Assembly: GCA_004028505.1 (NCBI GenBank)
Contig: MTKO01000093.1
Coordinates: 1-35,208 of the forward strand
DNA from: Candidatus Electrothrix aarhusensis
GTDB taxonomy: Bacteria > Desulfobacterota > Desulfobulbia > Desulfobulbales > Desulfobulbaceae
DNA: 35,208 nucleotides
Direction: 5' to 3'
The position numbers and the translations under genes were made by a program. Below, in pieces: positions 7,048 through 14,698 of this stretch (positions within the stretch are counted from its first letter, which is position 1; each line of letters starts with the position of its first letter). The notes beneath the pieces are model-generated. The model searched no databases. It was not told the DNA's origin and worked only from the letters and a program-made list of their open reading frames with translations.

Positions 7048-8130
7048 ATGGAATATCGCAATGCTGTATTCGTTGTTACCGAAGAGCACGCATGTCCCAT
7101 ATATAATGTCGGCGATGAATTTGTCACCCATGATTCTACTCTGACCATTGAACGAAATAAAGAAGTGTGCCTGATGTTGGTTCAGGAAGTACTCAAGGCG
7201 TTGACCGGTACAAGGCCCTTGCAACCCCGTTTTACCCAGACTGGGGTGCGGCGAACTAAATTCGAGTGCGGCGGATGTACGGGATTGATTCGTTTTGAGT
7301 ATAAAAAGGAGAACGCCTATTCCACCTTGCAGATGAATCTTCTTGAGGTAGCGAAAAAACGGGCAAAGAAACAACTCATTGAAGAGTTTTTCGGCCTGCT
7401 CCGAGAGATGGAGATTTTTGAGCCGCTGGATGATTTTGACTTGCAGGATCTTGCTCTTCTGATGAAGCTGCAAAAGTATCCCGCCAATAAGGTCATTATT
7501 GAGGCCGGAGAGCTTGGTACCCATTTTTATGTTGTGTTAGCGGGGACAGTGGCTGTTGTCCGAGAGGATAATACGGTCATTGCAGAGATCGGGCCCGGGA
7601 ATATCTTCGGAGAAATGAGCCTACTTTCCGGTGAATTAACCTACCCTTCCGTCTATTCCAAGACAGTTGTTCAGCTCGCTGCTCTCAAGGCAAAAGATTT
7701 TAAGCATGTCCTGTCCAGGTATCCTATCCTGCAAATTTTTTTCTATAGAGTCTTGGTGGACCGCGCTCAAGAAAATACAATGCGAGCTGGCAATATCAGT
7801 TCTGGCATGAGCGGTGAACTGACAGATATCAATTCAGTGGAGCTTTTTCAACTGATTAATTCCGGTGGTAAGACAGGAAAAGTTCAGTTTGTTTTTGATG
7901 AGTGTCAAGCGGTTACCCTGTTTAATGAAGGAGAAATAGTCTTTTGTAAATACGGTGAACTGGAGGGGAGAGAGGCTATTTTTTCCTTGCTGGCAAAGCA
8001 GAAAGGTCTGTTTACCTACACCAAAGGGCTTTCTGCTGAGGAAAAAGAATTTCCTGTTTTAGGAGGATTCATGGGGCTCATTATGGAGGGTCTGCGTCGT
8101 ATTGATGAAGAGCAGGAGGAAGGTGAATGA
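7048..8130 (+). CDS. Cys-rich N-domain / cyclic nucleotide-binding fold / PATAN (DUF4388) protein, copy 2
   Basis: This is the tandem paralogue of the preceding gene (360 residues), alignable over its whole length with a shared start, MEYRNAVFVVT. The four N-terminal cysteines are kept (Cys16, Cys41, C74-GG-C77), which argues they matter, for metal or redox chemistry. The cNMP fold is at about 118-236, again without the conserved Arg of the phosphate-binding cassette (GELTYPSV). The PATAN domain is at about 253-326. The two copies differ mostly in surface residues of the cNMP fold and in the PATAN strand after GGKTGKV. A GGGTGGA ribosome site precedes ATG 7048. It converges on fabB with a 24-bp gap and no visible terminator. 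The pair could form a heterodimer or report two different signals. Confidence 0.8.
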   Translation: MEYRNAVFVVTEEHACPIYNVGDEFVTHDSTLTIERNKEVCLMLVQEVLKALTGTRPLQPRFTQTGVRRTKFECGGCTGLIRFEYKKENAYSTLQMNLLEVAKKRAKKQLIEEFFGLLREMEIFEPLDDFDLQDLALLMKLQKYPANKVIIEAGELGTHFYVVLAGTVAVVREDNTVIAEIGPGNIFGEMSLLSGELTYPSVYSKTVVQLAALKAKDFKHVLSRYPILQIFFYRVLVDRAQENTMRAGNISSGMSGELTDINSVELFQLINSGGKTGKVQFVFDECQAVTLFNEGEIVFCKYGELEGREAIFSLLAKQKGLFTYTKGLSAEEKEFPVLGGFMGLIMEGLRRIDEEQEEGE

Positions 8131-8154
8131 GAGGGCGAATTTTCCTTCAGCTGT

Positions 8155-9372
8155 TTACATATCCCGATATTTTTGAAAAACAAGACAGGCATTGGTGCCA
8201 CCAAACCCATAGCTGTTCGACATAACAGTATTTAATTCCGCCTGACGTGTCGCCCTGACAATATTCATACCCTCCGCACCTGCTTCCATGTTATGAATAT
8301 TGGCACTTGCTGCGATGAAATTATTGTTGAGCATCAGCAGACAGTAGATAGCCTCATGCACTCCAGCAGCACCTAAAGAATGTCCTGAAAGTGATTTGGT
8401 CGAACTGATTTGAGGTATGCTGTTGCCGAAGACATGACGGATGGCCTGTAATTCAATCATATCGCCGATGGGTGTAGATGTTCCGTGTGCATTGATATAA
8501 TCAATAGAATGGGGAGCTGACGCAAGAGCAATTTTTATACAGCGAGAGGCTCCCTCACCTGATGGAGACACCATCTCATGGCCGTCTGACGTTGCCCCGT
8601 ATCCTATGAGTTCACCGTAAATTTTCGCCCGGCGCTGACGGGCATGCTCAAGTTCTTCTACAACAATCAGGCCAGCACCGTTAGCGACAACAAACCCATC
8701 TCGATTCACATCATATGGTCTCGACGCTTGTTCCGGTGTTGTATTGAATTTTGTGGATAGGGCACCCATCGCGTCGAACATTGAGGTCTGGGTCCAGTGC
8801 TCCTCGTCACTACCGCCTGCAAAGACAATATCTTGTTTCCCTAACTGGATCTGTTCCATTGCCGCACCGATACAATGAGCACCTGTGGCACAGGCCGAAG
8901 AGATGGAGTAGCAGGTTCCTCTAATTTTAAAGGGCGCCGTCAAGCCTGCTGAAACAGTGCTGGACATCGTTCTTGGTACCATGAAGGGGCTGAGACGTCG
9001 CAATCCTTTGCTTCGCATGGTGTCGGCAGTGGCAACGACATTTTCTGCCGAGGTTCCTCCAGAACCTATTATGAGACCGGTGCGTGGCGAAGATACTTGG
9101 TCAGGGCTGAGTCCGCTATCATCTATCGCCTGTTGCATGGCTATATAGGCAAAGGCCGCCGCATTACCCATAAAACGGAGTATTTTTTTATCGATATGCT
9201 CTTGGCAGTTTATTTGGGTAAAGGCACCAACCTGAGAGCGAAGTCCGAGTTCTTTGTAGGGTGCCCAATGCCGAATGCCAGATTTTTCTGTTTGCAAGGA
9301 GGTAAGAACATCCTCCACTGTATCACCAAGGGAGGAAACAATTCCCATCCCTGTTATTACCACTCTACGCAT
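8155..9372 (-). CDS. fabB: 3-oxoacyl-[acyl-carrier-protein] synthase, FabB type (KAS I)
   Basis: This condensing enzyme of fatty-acid synthesis is 405 residues from ATG 9372 ([16 protein letters not shown]). The KAS I/II triad is complete: Cys161 in SSACATG, His296 in NAHGTSTP, His331 in [10 protein letters not shown], with Lys326 nearby. The text is closer to E. coli FabB than FabF, for example [20 protein letters not shown] and [11 protein letters not shown], and [19 protein letters not shown]. FabB normally works with FabA in unsaturated fatty-acid synthesis; no fabA lies in this window. The same frame is open back to 9570, but that 66-codon extension has no homology to the family and was excluded. 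There is no good ribosome site just before ATG 9372, so the start carries some doubt. Confidence 0.92.
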   Translation of the reverse strand: MRRVVITGMGIVSSLGDTVEDVLTSLQTEKSGIRHWAPYKELGLRSQVGAFTQINCQEHIDKKILRFMGNAAAFAYIAMQQAIDDSGLSPDQVSSPRTGLIIGSGGTSAENVVATADTMRSKGLRRLSPFMVPRTMSSTVSAGLTAPFKIRGTCYSISSACATGAHCIGAAMEQIQLGKQDIVFAGGSDEEHWTQTSMFDAMGALSTKFNTTPEQASRPYDVNRDGFVVANGAGLIVVEELEHARQRRAKIYGELIGYGATSDGHEMVSPSGEGASRCIKIALASAPHSIDYINAHGTSTPIGDMIELQAIRHVFGNSIPQISSTKSLSGHSLGAAGVHEAIYCLLMLNNNFIAASANIHNMEAGAEGMNIVRATRQAELNTVMSNSYGFGGTNACLVFQKYRDM

Positions 9373-9771
9373 TATTTTTTTTGCTTTTTTTCTAAAAAAT
9401 TGTTCTGCTGCAGGTATCAGGTGGTCATAGAGTTGATGGACCTGAAAAAGGCTCTTGTTGGCGCTGAAGCTCCTTGTGAGAGATCGCCTCATTGAGGTTA
9501 TATTGAGATAGTCCTTTGCTCTTGCCGCTTCACGCTCCTGTAAGAAAACAGATTCATGGTAAAAGAACAATAGTTTTTCAGATAATTATAGACTTTCCCG
9601 GAGTAAATCAATTCTCGTGCTTTATCCTTGCTAGCGTGTCTAACTCATTATTATATTTTATATCTCGTCGCTTGCAACAAGGGGCTTTCCTCCTGATGCA
9701 CCGATGATAGTCAAACGCTTTTCGGTGGAATACAAGCGTGATGTTTCAATGAGAATACAGGAGAAAAAGAA
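9373..9771. promoter_or_regulatory. Divergent intergenic region between fabB and ftnA
   Basis: This 399-bp gap separates the divergent fabB (minus) and ferritin (plus) genes and should hold both promoters. On the plus strand TTGCTA (9628-9633), an 18-bp spacer and TATATT (9652-9657) make a reasonable sigma70 promoter for ftnA, about 110 bp before its start. No Fur-box palindrome was recognised. The fabB-side reading frame through 9570 shows no protein homology. Confidence 0.3.
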
Positions 9772-10281
9772 ATGTTAAAAAAGAAAATGCTGAAAGCCTT
9801 AACTCGACAAATTAATGAAGAGATGTATTCAGGTTATCTTTATCTGTCAATGGAGTCTTATTTTCACTCAATCAGCTTGTCCGGTTTTGCAACCTGGATG
9901 CGTGTGCAGGCCCAAGAAGAGCTTGCTCATGGGATGAAATTTTATGATTATGTCAATGAGCGCGGGGGAAGGGTGATTTTGGACACGATTAACCGACCGG
10001 ATTCGGAATGGGAGACCCCCCTTGTTGCTTTTGAGCAGATCATGGCCCATGAGGAAAAGGTGACTGCTTTAATCAATGGCTTGATGGATCTCGCGATTAC
10101 TGAGCAGGATCATGCCACCAAGATTTTTTTGCAGTGGTTTGTCTCTGAACAGGTGGAAGAAGAGTCTTCTGTCGGCGGTGTGCTGAACAAACTGCGCCTG
10201 ATTCAGAACGACTCATCGGGACTTTTCATGCTGGATGCTGAAATGGCCAAGCGGGTCTTTGTTCTTCCTGCGAAGGGGTAA
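9772..10281 (+). CDS. ftnA: Non-heme ferritin
   Basis: This iron-storage ferritin (169 residues, normal length) forms 24-subunit cages and oxidises Fe(II) for storage. The ferroxidase-centre ligands are in place: Glu17 in INEEMYSGYLYL, Glu50 and His53 in EELAHGMKF, Glu94 in HEEKVTAL, and the Glu/Gln group at 126-130 in SEQVEEE. The ending VLPAKG is unremarkable. An AGGAG ribosome site precedes ATG 9772. It is followed 12 bp later by the DVU0298-type gene, so the two may be co-transcribed, although a functional link is not obvious. Confidence 0.95.
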   Translation: MLKKKMLKALTRQINEEMYSGYLYLSMESYFHSISLSGFATWMRVQAQEELAHGMKFYDYVNERGGRVILDTINRPDSEWETPLVAFEQIMAHEEKVTALINGLMDLAITEQDHATKIFLQWFVSEQVEEESSVGGVLNKLRLIQNDSSGLFMLDAEMAKRVFVLPAKG

Positions 10282-10293
10282 TTCTGGCCAGTT

Positions 10294-11016
10294 ATGGGAA
10301 CACGAGCAATTAAGCAACAGGTGCTGGGGCTGTTGAAGAGGGACGATCTTGCCGGTATTGAAACGGAGCTTGTCCTGTTTCAGGAAAAGGAGCTGATTAA
10401 CGCCCTCTTTTTTGGGATATGCCATTCCGAAGAACGAATTCGTTGGCATGCGATTTCGGTCATGGGCAGGGCTGTGGCCAGACTGGCTGAGCAGGATATG
10501 GAAGAGGCACGGGTGATACTTCGTCGTATGCTGTGGAGTTTGAACGATGAATCCGGTGGTATTGGTTGGGGAGCGCCGGAATCTATGGCTGAGATCATGT
10601 GTCGTCATGAAGGACTGGCTGACGAGTATATCCATATGCTGATTTCATATATGCGACCAGACGGTGAAGAGGAATGCCAGGACGGTAATTTCCTTGAGCA
10701 TGAAATGTTACAGCAGGGATTGATGTGGGCTGTGGGGCGATTAGCTCAGTATCGAAAAAAACATTTGCTGACCCGAGGAGTAGAGCATGATTTGCCCCCC
10801 TATCTGGAATCTCCTGATGCCACAGTCTGTGGGCTAGCTGCACGGGCAATCGGTTTACTGGGGCGTACAGAGGACATGGGGCAGTTGCGGCGACTGCGGG
10901 AGCTGGCAAAAACTGACCAAAGGAAATTGCGTTTGTATGATCAAGGGCATTGCAGTACGGTTTCTGTTGCCGAGCTTGCCGAGCTTGCTCTGCTGGAGTT
11001 ACAGGAGGTCGAATGA
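10294..11016 (+). CDS. DVU0298-family HEAT-like repeat protein
   Basis: This is a 240-residue all-helical protein resembling the DVU0298 family found mainly in sulfate-reducing deltaproteobacteria. HEAT-like helices are visible, for example RIRWHAISVMGRAVARLAEQ and TVCGLAARAIGLLGRTEDM. The conserved segment LNDESGGIGWGAPESMAEIM is typical of the group. There is no enzyme motif and function is unknown; HEAT proteins usually act as scaffolds. Its stop codon overlaps the next start by 4 bp (ATGA), so it is translationally coupled to the nitrilase-nucleotidyltransferase fusion. Confidence 0.78.
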   Translation: MGTRAIKQQVLGLLKRDDLAGIETELVLFQEKELINALFFGICHSEERIRWHAISVMGRAVARLAEQDMEEARVILRRMLWSLNDESGGIGWGAPESMAEIMCRHEGLADEYIHMLISYMRPDGEEECQDGNFLEHEMLQQGLMWAVGRLAQYRKKHLLTRGVEHDLPPYLESPDATVCGLAARAIGLLGRTEDMGQLRRLRELAKTDQRKLRLYDQGHCSTVSVAELAELALLELQEVE

Positions 11017-12287
11017 TGGAACGGATCTTTCCGCGAGTTGCCTGCTTGCAGATGTCTCTTCAGCAGGGTGATGTAGACGCCAACCTGAAAGAATTTCAGA
11101 GAATGCTGGCAGCTGCCAGCTTTGCTCCAGATACCCTGGTTGTTCTTCCTGAACTTTGGGCCACCGGCTTTGATTATGCGAATATCGAGCCCCTTGCAGA
11201 GCTAACCCCTCAACTCCTTGTTGAGCTTCAGCAAAAAGCGGCTCAGAGCAGGATATGGTTTGCCGGATCATTGTTGGACAAGCAGGAGGGCGGAGGGATA
11301 TGTAATACTCTGTTTGTCGTAGGACCTGATGGGGTGGCGGGGAGCTATCAGAAACAGCATCTTTTTCAGCTCTGGCAGGAAGACCAATATCTCGCTGCCG
11401 GAAAAAAATCGCAAACGGTGCTGACTCCTTTCGGCCCGATAGGTGCCTTGGTCTGCTATGATCTTCGATTTCCAGAACTCAGCCAGAGACAGGTTTTTTC
11501 AGGATGTGAGTTGATTATTATCTCTGCACAATGGCCTGCAGTCCGTTCTGATCATTGGAGGATTTTGCTGCAAGCGCGAGCCATAGAAAATCAGGCCTTT
11601 GTTGTGGCCTGTAACGGAAGCGGCAATATTCCTGTCGGTGATTTGGCGGGGCATTCGATGATTATTGCTCCTTCAGGCAAGGTGTTGGCTGAAGCTGATG
11701 AAAAACCGGCGGTGATCAGAGCAGAACTTGAAGTAGCGGATGTGGAGGCTGCCCGGTCCCGTTTCTGTTCAGTTGCTGAACATCCGTGGTATGGTCAGGA
11801 CAGCGACAAATTCGTTACACAGGAGATTCTCCAGGAGCGACTGACGCGTATGCGGGCTCAAAGAAGCAAGATTGTTTTTACTAATGGTTGTTTTGATATT
11901 CTGCACGCAGGCCATGTCAGTTATTTGGAGGAAGCTCGTCGCTGTGGAGATTGCCTTGTCATTGGATTAAATTCCGACCGCTCAGTACAGGCTTTAAAGG
12001 GCCCTTCACGACCGGTGAACAGTGAGCTTGAACGGGCTCGAGTTTTGGCGGCACTTGGCTGTGTGGATTTTGTCGTACTTTTTGATGAGGACACTCCGCT
12101 CAGACTGATTATCGCTCTGCTGCCGGACATCCTGGTTAAGGGAGCTGATTGGTCTGAAGATCAGATAGCCGGTGCAGCTGAGGTGAAAGCTGCCGGGGGA
12201 AAAATAGTGCGGATACCCTTCATTTGCCAGACTTCTACCACCGGTATTATTGATAAAATTGCTGGCTCCACTTCTTCTTCGGACTGA
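11013..12287 (+). CDS. Fusion: carbon-nitrogen hydrolase (nitrilase superfamily) + heptose-1-phosphate adenylyltransferase (RfaE/HldE C-terminal type)
   Basis: This single 424-residue frame has two enzyme domains. Residues about 6-265 are a nitrilase-superfamily amidase with the full catalytic triad: Glu47 in VVLPELWATG, Lys114 in SYQKQHLF, Cys148 in ALVCYDLRFPEL. The text is closest to omega-amidase or YafV-like enzymes. Residues about 286-418 are a cytidylyltransferase-like domain (TNGCFDILHAGHVSYLEEAR, His298 and His301 of the HxGH motif, and RPVNSELERARVLAAL). That domain matches the adenylyltransferase that makes ADP-heptose for LPS core. ATG 11013 is chosen because AGGAGG lies just upstream and it overlaps the previous stop; a longer open frame reaches back to 10950. 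The two reactions have no known metabolic connection, so the fusion is notable. There is no frameshift or stop between the domains. Confidence 0.88.
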   Translation: MMERIFPRVACLQMSLQQGDVDANLKEFQRMLAAASFAPDTLVVLPELWATGFDYANIEPLAELTPQLLVELQQKAAQSRIWFAGSLLDKQEGGGICNTLFVVGPDGVAGSYQKQHLFQLWQEDQYLAAGKKSQTVLTPFGPIGALVCYDLRFPELSQRQVFSGCELIIISAQWPAVRSDHWRILLQARAIENQAFVVACNGSGNIPVGDLAGHSMIIAPSGKVLAEADEKPAVIRAELEVADVEAARSRFCSVAEHPWYGQDSDKFVTQEILQERLTRMRAQRSKIVFTNGCFDILHAGHVSYLEEARRCGDCLVIGLNSDRSVQALKGPSRPVNSELERARVLAALGCVDFVVLFDEDTPLRLIIALLPDILVKGADWSEDQIAGAAEVKAAGGKIVRIPFICQTSTTGIIDKIAGSTSSSD

Positions 12288-12707
12288 GTGTGAGCTCGGT
12301 GCCCACCGTTAAAACACTGGGCTCTCGACTGAGGCCCTCCAGGGCTGCGGAAAAAGAGTGCCCCCAAGGGACTACCAGAATAGATCTCGGTCTTTCTATC
12401 CTTCTGTAATCTCGTTTCAAGGATGATATCTGACAAAGAAAGTTAATAATAATTCTTTTCATAATTGCAGTCAGGATGTATTTTTTATAGGAGAGGTGTA
12501 TTATGTTTTCTCGGGAATTCACAAGATAGTTAACGAATCCTTTCAATACTGTTAAAAAAAATTGATTTCAATTTTAGATATGCTATCTTAGTAAGGTGAT
12601 GGAGTTCGGGTGCTGATACGGTGGTCGTTTTTTTCTCGGGATTGCTTGAAAAGCATACTTGCGTACGTAAATGAATTTCCTTACCAATTGAATTTGTTTT
12701 ATGATTC
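12288..12707. other. Intergenic region before the chemosensory island, with a 9-codon micro-ORF
   Basis: This 420-bp gap separates the fusion enzyme from the chemosensory genes. The left part (12290-12400) is GC-rich with short self-complementary stretches but no clear terminator. The right part is AT-rich and probably carries the promoter of the island. A micro-ORF at 12503-12529 (ATG TTT TCT CGG GAA TTC ACA AGA TAG) has a good GGAGAGG ribosome site, so it may be a leader peptide or the stub of a lost gene. Nothing else was recognised. Confidence 0.4.
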
Positions 12708-14492
12708 ATGTCTGATATATCAAAAATTCTCATTGTTGATGACGATCTGACCTTTGTCAATGATCTCTGTGACGTTTTGTCCGCCTACAGTCAGTACGAG
12801 GTGCTGACTGCCACGAATAAGGGTGATGAAATATTTGCGTTGAAAAAAGAGAAAATAGCTGTTCTTGTTGTTAATCTCAATGCTGAAAATATTGACGCAC
12901 TGGCTCTACTCTCCCTTGTTTCCTCTTCTTATCGACATATCCAATGCATTGTAATGATCGCGGAGAAGCATCGTTCTGTGGAATCGGTAAGGGAATGTCA
13001 TTTTAAAGATTCTATCTACCGTTATCTAGTCAAGCCGACAAACCTGGAGACCATTGGTTGCGCCGTTCTTGAGGGACTGCAGCGTCTGGATGAAAATGAT
13101 TATACCCCAGGTATATTTGTAGGGAAAATAGTTTGTTTTCTTGAAGTGTTGAATAAAACCTGTCGCATCCGCGTGCATTTCGGCAGTAAGAAACAGGGCG
13201 TGTTGTATTTTGAAAACGGTATGCTCGTAAATGCTTCCTGCGATAACAAACAGGGGGTCGAGGCGGCATTGGAGATATTTGATTGGCCTCCATTGGGATT
13301 CACTGAAGAGCCGCCAGAGACTGAGATACAAAAGCTTATTACCCCAAAGGGATTGGAAACTATCCTCATTACAGCTCGGCTGAAAAAAGAAGCAGCAGAC
13401 AGCCCTGTCAGCGGAGGAATGGGAGGAAATTGCCCTATAAAGGCTGGTGCTCAGAAAATAAATTTATTTATTGTCGATGATTCCAGGATGATGCGTAAGG
13501 TTATCGCCAATATATTTAAAGACCATCCGGTGGTGGAAGTTGTCGGAGAAGCAGAGAACGGAGAAGAGGCACTGCAAATTATTCCCCAGCTTAAACCAGA
13601 CGTGGTGACCCTTGATGTGGAAATGCCGGTCATGGATGGTTTAACCACGATCAAACATCTGATGATCCAGGCACCCACTCCTACGGTCATGCTCAGTTCT
13701 ATGACAGTTGAGGGCTCTGATGTGACTTTTGACGCTCTCAAATATGGGGCTGTGGATTTTGTCTCCAAACCCTCAAATACCGGGGAAGCCAATCTGGAAG
13801 AGCAGACCAGCGAAATTGAGCGTAAGGTGCGCTTGGCAGCGGAAGTTGAGCTTGAGTCGGTGAGATACGTCAGAGCAGTGAGTCACGAGAAGAAAGATGC
13901 GCTTGCCCTTGCTGGCAAGAAATGCGAACGGCTTGTCGCTTTGGGCGTCGCAGAAGGAGGTTACGGTTCTTTACTGAAGATTCTTCCGCATCTGGCCGCA
14001 AAATTTCCAGCAGCCTATCTGGTGGTTTTTTATACCCCTTCCCGGCATCTTGACTCTTTTACGAAGTATATCAATAAATTGTCTCCTTTAATTATTCGTC
14101 GGGCAGAAAATAATGCAAAGGTTGAATCTGGGGTCTGCTATTTTGCCTCTGGAGAGGAGTATCTGACCGTTCATGAGCTAGAAGGTGAATTTGTTCTCCA
14201 TCTCTCTGCGGCACCCTTTGCCACCCGGAGAGGTTCCATAGATATGCTCTTTTTCTCTGTGGCAGAGCGGTTAAAGGAGAAAAGTGTGGCCGTTGTCCTG
14301 TCCGGGATGGGCGAGGATGGGGGGGAAGGTATGGAGGAAATTTTACGGGTGGGTGGTACCGGAATTGTTCAGGATCCGGCAGGTAGCCTCTACAGGGAAA
14401 TGCCTGGGGCTGTGGCCGCCCGCTGCCACGGAGTAAAACTGCTGCCGGATACGGGGATTCCTAAGAGTATTGAGGAAGTGCTTGACGGTTAG
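12708..14492 (+). CDS. REC-PATAN-REC-CheB-like response regulator, esterase site degenerate
   Basis: This 594-residue protein has four domains. Receiver 1 (about 5-125) keeps the acidic pocket DDD11-13 and Lys109, but the phosphorylated Asp is Asn56 (VVNLN), so it is probably not phosphorylated. A reduced PATAN/DUF4388 domain (about 138-200) shows GVLYFENGMLVNAS. Receiver 2 (about 251-360) is intact: VDDSRMMRK, Asp303 in TLDVEMPVMDG, Ser330 and Lys354. A CheB methylesterase-fold domain spans about 405-594. At the nucleophile motif (GASTGG in CheB) it has GVAEGG, putting Ala415 in place of Ser. The His of QHMPPGF is Tyr442. Only the Asp is kept (SGMGEDG, Asp537). It should not hydrolyse glutamyl methyl esters. 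It is the first gene of the chemosensory island, with a weak ribosome site. The likely role is a phospho-regulated binding or output protein. Confidence 0.88.
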   Translation: MSDISKILIVDDDLTFVNDLCDVLSAYSQYEVLTATNKGDEIFALKKEKIAVLVVNLNAENIDALALLSLVSSSYRHIQCIVMIAEKHRSVESVRECHFKDSIYRYLVKPTNLETIGCAVLEGLQRLDENDYTPGIFVGKIVCFLEVLNKTCRIRVHFGSKKQGVLYFENGMLVNASCDNKQGVEAALEIFDWPPLGFTEEPPETEIQKLITPKGLETILITARLKKEAADSPVSGGMGGNCPIKAGAQKINLFIVDDSRMMRKVIANIFKDHPVVEVVGEAENGEEALQIIPQLKPDVVTLDVEMPVMDGLTTIKHLMIQAPTPTVMLSSMTVEGSDVTFDALKYGAVDFVSKPSNTGEANLEEQTSEIERKVRLAAEVELESVRYVRAVSHEKKDALALAGKKCERLVALGVAEGGYGSLLKILPHLAAKFPAAYLVVFYTPSRHLDSFTKYINKLSPLIIRRAENNAKVESGVCYFASGEEYLTVHELEGEFVLHLSAAPFATRRGSIDMLFFSVAERLKEKSVAVVLSGMGEDGGEGMEEILRVGGTGIVQDPAGSLYREMPGAVAARCHGVKLLPDTGIPKSIEEVLDG

Positions 14493-14698
14493 GGTATGGT
14501 ATGTATTCTCATCCGAGAAAAAAATACGGATCTCATTGCAAGATTTAAGATATACCGATATATATAAAAAAATAAGATAAATTTCATCAGGAGGTATGGA
14601 GGCATGCTCTTTGGAGTGCGGCAGAACGAGGCCCGGTACCGGACAGTATCATCCGGTCGATCGGTACTATCGGAAAACAGACAGGAGGAGGGAGAAGT
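14493..14698. promoter_or_regulatory. Leader region of the chemoreceptor gene
   Basis: This 206-bp spacer has an AT-rich stretch (14545-14590) that could hold a promoter, then a GC-rich segment with short complementary stretches (around 14630-14672) before the strong AGGAGG ribosome site. A reading frame from 14596 with its own AGGAGG runs out of frame into the receptor gene and looks spurious. No match to a known riboswitch consensus was recognised. Confidence 0.3.

Noticed and set aside
9373..9570. 66-codon N-terminal extension of fabB
   Set aside because: FabB proteins begin at [10 protein letters not shown]; the extension has no homology and no signal peptide.
14590..14698. Possible c-di-GMP or other riboswitch before the chemoreceptor
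   Set aside because: Some complementary segments exist but no known aptamer consensus could be matched by eye.
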